From: Amylibacter sp.
GTDB taxonomy: Bacteria > Pseudomonadota > Alphaproteobacteria > Rhodobacterales > Rhodobacteraceae
DNA: 6,140 nucleotides
Direction: 5' to 3'
Assembly: GCA_027083485.1 (NCBI GenBank)
Contig: JALWOO010000330.1
Location: forward strand, 1-6,140
Position 1 is the first letter of the stretch; each line of letters opens with the position of its first letter. This document shows positions 1-5,019 of this stretch, one piece after another. The notes below the pieces were generated by a model, which made no database searches, was not told where the DNA came from, and saw nothing but the letters and a program-made list of their open reading frames with translations. The position numbers and the translations under genes were made by a program.

Positions 1-108
1 AACGGGACCCGCCCCGATAACCACAACCGGATGGCGCACCCGCGCCATTGCGTCCTGATCCTTGGATCGGGCGTAGGGGTACATGGGAATTTCAAAGATT
101 TTATTCAT
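1..108 (-). CDS. FAD-dependent monooxygenase, N-terminal fragment (cut by window start)
   Basis: Reading down from the ATG at 108-106, the frame stays open for 36 codons to the window edge; the rest of the gene lies outside. The peptide begins MNKIFEIPMYPYARSKD and ends in VVVIGAGPV (residues 28-36), the start of the GxGxxG dinucleotide-binding loop of FAD-dependent oxidoreductases. A short lead of about 27 residues before a hydrophobic strand and GAGPV is typical of class A flavoprotein aromatic hydroxylases (the MhpA/PheA-like group), and roseobacter proteins with this N-terminus are usually annotated that way. The start is supported by AGGGAGA at 115-121, six bases upstream of ATG. It follows the MBL gene in the same direction after 117 bp, so it may belong to the same transcript. 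The substrate cannot be read from this fragment; 3-hydroxyphenylacetate or a similar aromatic acid is a guess from its position beside homogentisate genes. Confidence 0.75.
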   Translation of the reverse strand, partial: MNKIFEIPMYPYARSKDQDAMARVRHPVVVIGAGPV

Positions 109-225
109 CGGGTTTCTCCCTAAATTGTTTTCCGGTGTGCGGCCACCCGTGCGCAATGCGCCAAACTCCCCCTGGTGACCTGCACCCCGCGCAAACACGG
201 GATGCAAAATTTTGTCCTTGCCGGT

Positions 226-1176
226 TTAGCCCTGCAAGGCTTCCCACATGTCCAGATCGCGTTGTGCGGTCCAGATGCGCGGATGCGCAATGCCGCGGGC
301 TTCGTCATAGGCGCGGGCCACGTTGAAGGGCAGGCAGTGTTCATAGATGGCGTAATCCTTGAATTTCGGATCACATTCTTCGCGCACCGCATCCCAGGCA
401 TCCTTGAGCGTGCCGTTTTTGGCGGCAACACGGGCGGCGGGGCGATAGGTGCTTTCCACGAAATCGCGGGTGTTTTCGATCGCCTCGTTAACGCGGTCCA
501 CCCCGACCAGCGCATCACCACGGCCCGGCGCGATGGATTGCGGATTATACGCCTTGACCCGATCCAGCGTAGGCCCCCATTCGTTGAAATAGCCGTCGCC
601 ACAATAGCAGGCCGAATGGTATTCAACGATATCGCCGGAGAACATCACCTGTTCATCGGGCACCCAGATGATGCTGTCACCCGCCGTATGGGCGCGGCCG
701 ATATGTTTGATTTCAATGCGGCGGTTGCCCAGATAAACGGTCATGGAGTCGCTGAAAGTGGTGGTCGGGTAGGTCAGGCCGGGGATGGATTCATAACCTT
801 CGAACAGGCGCGGGAAGCGTTGGAATTCGCTATCCCAATCCTCTTGCCCGCGTTCCATCACCATACCGCGTGCCGCGTCCGACATGATGATCTGATCCGC
901 CTTGAAGGCCGACGCACCCAGCACCCGCACAGCGTGGTAATGGGTCAGCACCACATGGGTGATCGGCTTGTCGGTGACTTCGCGCACCTTTTCGATCACC
1001 TTGTTGGCAAGGCGCGGGGTAGCCTGTGCCTCGACAATCATCACGCTGTCATCGCCGATAATCACACCGGAATTGGGGTCGCCCTCGGCGGTAAAGGCCC
1101 AAAGATCCTTGCCCACTTCTTCGAAGGTGATTTTCTTTTCTGTCATGTCCCCTTGGGACGCAAATGCCTTGGCCAT
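226..1176 (-). CDS. MBL-fold metallo-hydrolase with an altered metal site
   Basis: A 316-residue metallo-beta-lactamase-fold protein without a signal peptide, so probably cytoplasmic. Fold landmarks occur in order: the first strands with SGVIIGDDSVMIVEAQ (36-51), the first metal motif THYHAVR (78-84), GRAHTAGD (160-167), FSGD (179-182) and APGRGD (216-221). The canonical first motif is THxHxDH; here Asp and the last His are replaced by Val83 and Arg84, and the usual late His of PGHG is Arg219. His79, His81, His163 and Asp182 remain. HSACYC (187-192) adds a His and two Cys near Asp182. The start at 1176 has AGGA seven bases upstream and fits roseobacter homologues as I recall them; Met11 is an alternative, but its purine run lies only two bases away. 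It starts 9 bp after fahA and is surely co-transcribed with it. The reaction is unknown; hydrolysis of a lactone, ester or thioester made by the neighbouring monooxygenase is speculation. Confidence 0.88.
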   Translation of the reverse strand: MAKAFASQGDMTEKKITFEEVGKDLWAFTAEGDPNSGVIIGDDSVMIVEAQATPRLANKVIEKVREVTDKPITHVVLTHYHAVRVLGASAFKADQIIMSDAARGMVMERGQEDWDSEFQRFPRLFEGYESIPGLTYPTTTFSDSMTVYLGNRRIEIKHIGRAHTAGDSIIWVPDEQVMFSGDIVEYHSACYCGDGYFNEWGPTLDRVKAYNPQSIAPGRGDALVGVDRVNEAIENTRDFVESTYRPAARVAAKNGTLKDAWDAVREECDPKFKDYAIYEHCLPFNVARAYDEARGIAHPRIWTAQRDLDMWEALQG

Positions 1177-1183
1177 GCTCTGT

Positions 1184-1187
1184 TCCT
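1184..1187 (-). promoter_or_regulatory. Ribosome binding site of the MBL gene, overlapping the fahA stop
   Basis: AGGA on the minus strand lies seven bases before the ATG at 1176 and shares three bases with the fahA TAG stop (1188-1186). It supports the upstream start over Met11 and suggests that ribosomes finishing fahA help translation of the MBL gene. Confidence 0.6.
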
Positions 1188-2454
1188 ATAGTTTTACGGC
1201 GGGCAGGATTGTTCCTGCACATTCGCCAAATCCGATTTTGTATCCGTCACCCTGCGCCACACCCTTAAGGGTCAGCCTATCACCATCTTCGATAAAGCTG
1301 CGGACCTCTCCGGTTTCGAGGGTAAACGGTTCTTTGCCGCCCCAGCTGATTTCCAACAGCGAGCCGCGCTCATGTTTTTCCGGGCCGGAAATTGTGCCGG
1401 ACCCCAACAAATCACCGCTGTTCATGGCGCAACCGCTGGAGGCATGGTGGCAGAGCTGCTGGGCAGCGGAATAATACATCTGGTTATAGTTGGTGCGGGC
1501 GATGGTGGTTGCCTTGTCGGCCCCGGCCGGTTGCATCGTAACTTCCAGATCAATGTCATAGAGCATCGGGCCGGGTTCCGCCAAATACGGCAGCAGTTCT
1601 TTTTCACGCGGCGGAGTCGAGGTGCGGAAAGGTTCCAGCGCTGCTTTGGGCACGACCCACGGGCTGATCGACGTTGCAAAAGCCTTGGCCTGAAACGGGC
1701 CAAGAGGTTGATATTCCCACGCCTGAATATCCCGTGCGGACCAGTCATTCAGCAGCACATATCCGAAAATCATCTCGTCGGCCTGTGCCACAGTAATCGG
1801 CTTGCCCATTTCGCTGCCAGTGCCGACAACCGCGCCCATTTCCAGTTCAATATCCAACCGCGCACAGGGGCCAAAACGGGGCATATCGTCGTTGGGGCCT
1901 TTCAACTGGCCATTGGGGCGCACAATGTCTGTGCCGGAAACCACCACGGTCGAGGCGCGACCGTTATAGCCGATCGGAATGTACAACCAGTTCGGCGGCA
2001 AGGCATTTTCCGCACCGCGAAACATGGTGCCGACGTTGATCGCGTGATGCTTGCCCGCATAGAAATCCGTATATTCGGCCACTACAAAGGGCATCGCCAT
2101 TTCGGTTCCTTCACGCGGCACCATGGCCACGGAGATCAGTTCCGCATCGCCGCTCAGGGCGTCATCGCCCCCCTCGGCCAGCAGTTCCATCAGGCGGGCG
2201 CGCAGGGCGTCCCATGTTTCCTTGCCCGCATCCATCAATTCGTTCAGGAACGGCAGATCAAACAGCGGCTCCTCGGATACGGCAATTACACCGTCATCTT
2301 CCAGCACCGCCAGATCAACGATCATATCGCCGATAGCCACGCAACAATGGGCCTCGTCGTCTTCTGTGATGAACACGCCATAAGGCAGATTGTTCAGGGG
2401 GAATTGGGTATCGGCGGAGTTCGCGCTCTCTACCCAGCTTTTCAGTAATGCCAT
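1186..2454 (-). CDS. fahA: Fumarylacetoacetase
   Basis: This enzyme hydrolyses 4-fumarylacetoacetate to fumarate and acetoacetate, the last step of homogentisate breakdown, in the cytoplasm. At 422 residues it matches the family (human FAH has 419). It has the N-terminal SH3-like domain (about 1-120) followed by the catalytic FAH domain. Aligned by eye with the mammalian enzyme, the catalytic set is present at a constant +4 offset: metal ligands Asp130, Glu203, Glu205 and Asp237; catalytic His137 in DFYAGKHHA; Arg241 and Gln244 in SARDIQ; Lys257; and Glu368 in GSLLEIS. SGTISGP (352-358) is also typical. The start has a strong AAGGAG (2462-2467) with a seven-base spacer. It lies 14 bp after hmgA and 9 bp before the MBL gene, the core of a tight operon. 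Nothing looks broken. Confidence 0.97.
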   Translation of the reverse strand: MALLKSWVESANSADTQFPLNNLPYGVFITEDDEAHCCVAIGDMIVDLAVLEDDGVIAVSEEPLFDLPFLNELMDAGKETWDALRARLMELLAEGGDDALSGDAELISVAMVPREGTEMAMPFVVAEYTDFYAGKHHAINVGTMFRGAENALPPNWLYIPIGYNGRASTVVVSGTDIVRPNGQLKGPNDDMPRFGPCARLDIELEMGAVVGTGSEMGKPITVAQADEMIFGYVLLNDWSARDIQAWEYQPLGPFQAKAFATSISPWVVPKAALEPFRTSTPPREKELLPYLAEPGPMLYDIDLEVTMQPAGADKATTIARTNYNQMYYSAAQQLCHHASSGCAMNSGDLLGSGTISGPEKHERGSLLEISWGGKEPFTLETGEVRSFIEDGDRLTLKGVAQGDGYKIGFGECAGTILPAVKL

Positions 2455-2461
2455 TGTCAGG

Positions 2462-2467
2462 CTCCTT
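2462..2467 (-). promoter_or_regulatory. Strong ribosome binding site of fahA
   Basis: AAGGAG on the minus strand, seven bases before the ATG at 2454, falls inside the 14-bp gap after the hmgA TAA (2471-2469). It fixes the fahA start and is the best Shine-Dalgarno match in the operon. Confidence 0.75.
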
Positions 2468-2468
2468 G

Positions 2469-3830
2469 TTAATCTTTCAGTCCGGGCGTGCCGTCGAATT
2501 TGCGCTCAAGATCGGACCAGCAGTCCGCATAATCCTGTTGTAACGGCGCTTCCTTGGCCGCGAAACGGGTGAGTTGCTGGGGAAAGCGGGTTTCGATCAT
2601 AAAGGACATGGTATTGCGCAGTTTGACCGGCTCCCAGCTCTCGGTGGTGGCGTGGTCAAAGGCGTTTTTGTCGGGCCCATGGGGCAGCATGCAGTTGTGC
2701 AGGCTGATGCCACCGGGAACGAAACCTTCGGGCTTGGCGTCATAAACGCCGTAAATATTGCCCATCAGTTCGGACATGATGTTCTTGTGATACCACGGCG
2801 GGCGGAAAGTATCCTCTTGTGGCAACCAGCGTTCGGGGAAGATCACGAAATCAATGTTGGCGGTGCCTTCCTCGGCAGTGGGCGCGGTCAGCACGGTGAA
2901 AATCGACGGGTCGGGGTGGTCAAAGGTGATCGAGCCGACGGCGGCAAAGGTGCGCAGATCGTATTTATAGGGCGCATAATTGCCATGCCATGCCACCACA
3001 TCCAGCGGCGAATGGCCGATTTCGGTCTCATGGAACTGGCCACACCATTTCACGATCACCTTGCAGGGGGTTTCCTTGTCTTCAAAAGCCGCCACCGGTG
3101 TTTTGAAATCGCGCGGATTGGCAAGGCAGTTGGCCCCGATCGGACCACGCCCAGGCAGGGTAAACTTGGCCCCGTAGTTTTCACACACGAAACCGCGCGC
3201 CTGACCGTCGGGCAGGGAAACCTTGAACACCATCCCGCGCGGCAGCACGCAGATTTCCAGCGGCTCCAGATCAATGATACCTAATTCGGTGAAAATCTTC
3301 AGACGGCCATCCTGCGGGATCACCAGCATTTCGCTGTCGGCGGAATAAAAGTAGTCATCCACCATGTCCTGATTGGCCAGATAGACATGGGTGGCCATGC
3401 CCACCTGTGTATTCACGTCCCCCGCCGTGGTGATGGTTCGCATGCCGGTCAGGAAATTCAGCGGCTCTTCGGGAAATGGCACCGGATCCCAACGGTATTG
3501 CCCCAGCGAGATCACGTCCTCAATCACATGCGGCGCGGTTTTCCACAGGGGCAGATCAATCTTGGTAAAGCTGCTGACATGTTTCACCGACGGGCGGATA
3601 CGATACATCCAGCTGCGTTCCAGCGTCGATTTCGGCGCAGTAAAGGGCGAGCCGGAAAGCTGCTCCGCATAGAGACCATAGGCCACCCGTTGCGGGCTGT
3701 TGCGCCCGACGGGCAAGGCTCCGGGCAGGGCTTCGGTTTCAAAATCATTGCCAAAGCCCGGCATATAGCCCGGCGTCACACCACAGCTATCCGGCGCAAT
3801 GGTGACGTTATTCAAATCTTTTTCGGTCAT
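2469..3830 (-). CDS. hmgA: Homogentisate 1,2-dioxygenase
   Basis: A non-haem Fe(II) dioxygenase that opens the ring of homogentisate with O2 to give 4-maleylacetoacetate; cytoplasmic. It is 453 residues long against 445 in human HGD. The N-terminal [20 protein letters not shown] (21-40) and QNxPQ-like [18 protein letters not shown] (43-60) blocks are family hallmarks. The iron ligands by alignment with the human enzyme are His348 and Glu354 (in YHKNIMSE) and His384 (in MLPHGPD). The active-site base corresponds to His305 (FDHPDPS), and His378 (SLHN) matches a substrate-contacting His. The start at 3830 has AGGA five bases upstream (3836-3839) and follows a promoter-like region. It is the first gene of the leftward operon, divergent from a MarR regulator, and is expected to be switched on by aromatic catabolism. 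No defect is seen. Confidence 0.97.
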   Translation of the reverse strand: MTEKDLNNVTIAPDSCGVTPGYMPGFGNDFETEALPGALPVGRNSPQRVAYGLYAEQLSGSPFTAPKSTLERSWMYRIRPSVKHVSSFTKIDLPLWKTAPHVIEDVISLGQYRWDPVPFPEEPLNFLTGMRTITTAGDVNTQVGMATHVYLANQDMVDDYFYSADSEMLVIPQDGRLKIFTELGIIDLEPLEICVLPRGMVFKVSLPDGQARGFVCENYGAKFTLPGRGPIGANCLANPRDFKTPVAAFEDKETPCKVIVKWCGQFHETEIGHSPLDVVAWHGNYAPYKYDLRTFAAVGSITFDHPDPSIFTVLTAPTAEEGTANIDFVIFPERWLPQEDTFRPPWYHKNIMSELMGNIYGVYDAKPEGFVPGGISLHNCMLPHGPDKNAFDHATTESWEPVKLRNTMSFMIETRFPQQLTRFAAKEAPLQQDYADCWSDLERKFDGTPGLKD

Positions 3831-3867
3831 GGTTTTCCTATGGGTGAATTAGGCGAACGCTCGGTCA

Positions 3868-3897
3868 GTCTTATTGTTGCAAACGCAACGATGTCAA
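3868..3897 (-). promoter_or_regulatory. Predicted sigma-70 promoter of the hmgA operon
   Basis: On the minus strand a perfect TTGACA (3897-3892) is followed after 18 bases by TAAGAC (3873-3868), a weak -10 box that keeps the T, A and A at consensus positions 1, 2 and 5. Transcription would start near 3861, giving a leader of about 30 bases before the hmgA ATG. A strong -35 with a weak -10 and a long spacer suits a regulated promoter. The -10 assignment is the less certain part. Confidence 0.6.
3873..3892. promoter_or_regulatory. Candidate MarR operator (20-bp inverted repeat)
   Basis: The repeat is ATTGTTGC, a 4-base centre AAAC, then GCAACGAT. The arms match at 7 of 8 positions. It fills the spacer between the predicted -35 and -10 boxes of hmgA and touches the last base of TTGACA and the first base of the -10, so a bound dimer would exclude RNA polymerase. 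MarR proteins typically bind imperfect palindromes of about this size in the divergent region beside their own gene. That this MarR protein is the binder is inferred. Confidence 0.6.
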
Positions 3898-3949
3898 GAA
3901 AAACATTGTATTCATATCTCCCTGCATTACAAAGACACGCCATATCAAA

Positions 3950-3957
3950 TGCAACAA
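3950..3957 (-). promoter_or_regulatory. Possible second operator half-site near the regulator start
   Basis: On the minus strand these eight bases read TTGTTGCA, identical to 3874-3881 in the left arm and centre of the main inverted repeat. They lie just before the start of the MarR gene, where binding could give autoregulation. The partner arm is poorly conserved, so this may be chance. Confidence 0.25.
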
Positions 3958-3961
3958 AGAG

Positions 3962-4396
3962 ATGCCCGTGCCCGAATTTTCACTCGATGATTTCATGCCC
4001 TACCAACTCGCCCTGCTCTCTGCCGGGGTCAGCCGGGGACTTGCCAAAATCTATACAGAAGAATTCGGCATTTCGATTCCGGAATGGCGGGTGTTGTTCC
4101 ATGTTTTCAACGGTGGGCCCCTTTCTGTGCGCGAGGTGTTCCAGCGCGTGGACATGGATAAATCCAAAGTCAGCCGCGCCGCCAGCCGTCTGGAAAAATC
4201 CGGCCTGATCAGCAAGAAAATCAACACAAATGACCGGCGTTTGGTGGAATTGACCCTGACGCCGGCCGGTAAAAAGCTGATGGATGAAATCCTGCCGCTT
4301 GCGCAGAAGTATGAACAACAGCTTCTGGAACGCCTTGGCGATGATGCCCCGAAATTTCGTGAAATGCTCAACCGCTTCCTGAAGGAAACCCTATGA
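3962..4396 (+). CDS. MarR-family transcriptional regulator, likely of homogentisate catabolism
   Basis: A 144-residue winged helix-turn-helix protein of normal MarR length. Helix 1 region LDDFMPYQLALLSAGVSRGL (8-27) and the IPEWRVL block (39-45) are typical. The HTH spans about 54-83 (from SVREVF to EKSGLI), with recognition helix KSKVSRAASRLEKS, and the wing carries the NDRR signature (90-93) before LTLTPAGKKLM. The C-terminal helices would form the dimer. It is divergent from hmgA across 131 bp containing a palindrome, and overlaps maiA, so control of the homogentisate genes is the natural inference; a pathway aromatic such as homogentisate would be the likely ligand. The purine stretch AAAGAG (3956-3961) abuts the ATG directly; an in-frame GTG at 3968 would have it at six bases, giving 142 residues. 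The N-terminal choice hardly affects function. Confidence 0.92.
   Translation: MPVPEFSLDDFMPYQLALLSAGVSRGLAKIYTEEFGISIPEWRVLFHVFNGGPLSVREVFQRVDMDKSKVSRAASRLEKSGLISKKINTNDRRLVELTLTPAGKKLMDEILPLAQKYEQQLLERLGDDAPKFREMLNRFLKETL
4382..4387 (+). promoter_or_regulatory. Ribosome binding site of maiA inside the MarR gene
   Basis: AAGGAA lies five bases before the maiA ATG at 4393 and inside the last codons of the regulator. Together with the ATGA overlap it supports this start and translational coupling. Confidence 0.65.
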
Positions 4397-5019
4397 ATAT
4401 CGTCCTTTTCGATTACTGGCGCTCGTCAGCCGCCTATCGTTTACGCATTGCTTTCGGGCTGGCGGGGCTGGATTTTTCCATTGTGCCGGTGGACCTGCTG
4501 AAAGGCGAACATCGCGGGGCGGAAAACCTGTTGCGCAACCCGCAAGGCTTGGTGCCGAGCGTTGACATCGACGGGCAAATAATGACGCAATCCCTTGCAA
4601 TCATCGAATATCTGGACGATGCCGGCCACCATGATTTCCTGCCCAAAGCCCCGTTGGCGCGCGCGAAATGCCGTGCGCTTTCCTATGTCATAGCCATGGA
4701 AACCCATCCGGTCTGCAACCTGTCCGTGGCCAAACATGCGGTGGCCAATTCAGGCGGCACAATGGAAATGGCCGACTGGATGCAGCATTTCATCCCCAAG
4801 GGCCTGAATGCGTTTGAGGCTATGCTGGAAGGGAATGGCCCCTACTGCATGGGCGACAGGATCACCATGGCGGACCTCTGCCTTGTGCCGCAGGTGTATA
4901 ACGCGCGCCGCTGGGGGGTGGATTTGTCCGGCCTGCCCAAAATCAACGCCATTATGGAAAATCTGGAAAAACTACCAGCGGTTCAGGCGGCGCATCCGGA
5001 TCGGGTGAAGCCAGAATAA
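4393..5019 (+). CDS. maiA: Maleylacetoacetate isomerase (zeta-class glutathione S-transferase)
   Basis: This enzyme isomerises 4-maleylacetoacetate to 4-fumarylacetoacetate using glutathione as cofactor, linking HmgA to FahA; cytoplasmic dimer. Its 208 residues match the family. The N-terminal thioredoxin-like domain (about 1-78) carries the active-site serines in YWRSSAAYRLRIA (8-20). The conserved NPQGLVPSVDIDG (49-61) holds the cis-Pro loop, and QSLAIIEYL (66-74) holds the glutamyl-binding Gln-Ser pair. The helical C-terminal domain has the N-capping block GDRITMADLCLVPQVYNARR (154-173). The zeta motif SSCS reads SSAA here, so the usual Cys is Ala, as I recall for many bacterial homologues. 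It overlaps the MarR stop by four bases (ATGA) and is coupled to it, so its expression follows the regulator rather than the hmgA promoter. Its stop directly abuts that of the convergent pbpC. Confidence 0.94.
   Translation: MNIVLFDYWRSSAAYRLRIAFGLAGLDFSIVPVDLLKGEHRGAENLLRNPQGLVPSVDIDGQIMTQSLAIIEYLDDAGHHDFLPKAPLARAKCRALSYVIAMETHPVCNLSVAKHAVANSGGTMEMADWMQHFIPKGLNAFEAMLEGNGPYCMGDRITMADLCLVPQVYNARRWGVDLSGLPKINAIMENLEKLPAVQAAHPDRVKPE

Noticed and set aside
186..201. Possible terminator hairpin after the MBL gene: minus-strand CCCGTG, loop TTTG, CGCGGG
   Set aside because: The six-pair stem contains a G-U pair and is followed by GTGCAGG rather than a run of T, so it is not a convincing intrinsic terminator. 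The nearby palindrome CAAAATTTTG (205-214) is simple A/T-rich sequence without a clear role.
175..1191. 338-codon plus-strand open frame opposite the MBL gene
   Set aside because: It is antisense to a gene with clear MBL-fold motifs, has no family resemblance, and its composition is that of a complementary-strand shadow in GC-rich DNA.
1372..2448. 358-codon plus-strand open frame opposite fahA
   Set aside because: It lies entirely antisense to fahA, whose complete catalytic set is visible; the His/Arg/Gly-rich translation matches no family I know.
2574..3284. 236-codon plus-strand open frame opposite hmgA, and the frame at 3387-4208
   Set aside because: Both are antisense to hmgA; the second also runs out of frame into the MarR gene. 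Neither has a recognisable domain.
3906..3933. A plus-strand promoter for marR-maiA from TTGTAT and TACAAA with a 16-base spacer
   Set aside because: The -35 matches only three of six consensus bases and other weak pairs fit as well, so I could not support a specific site.
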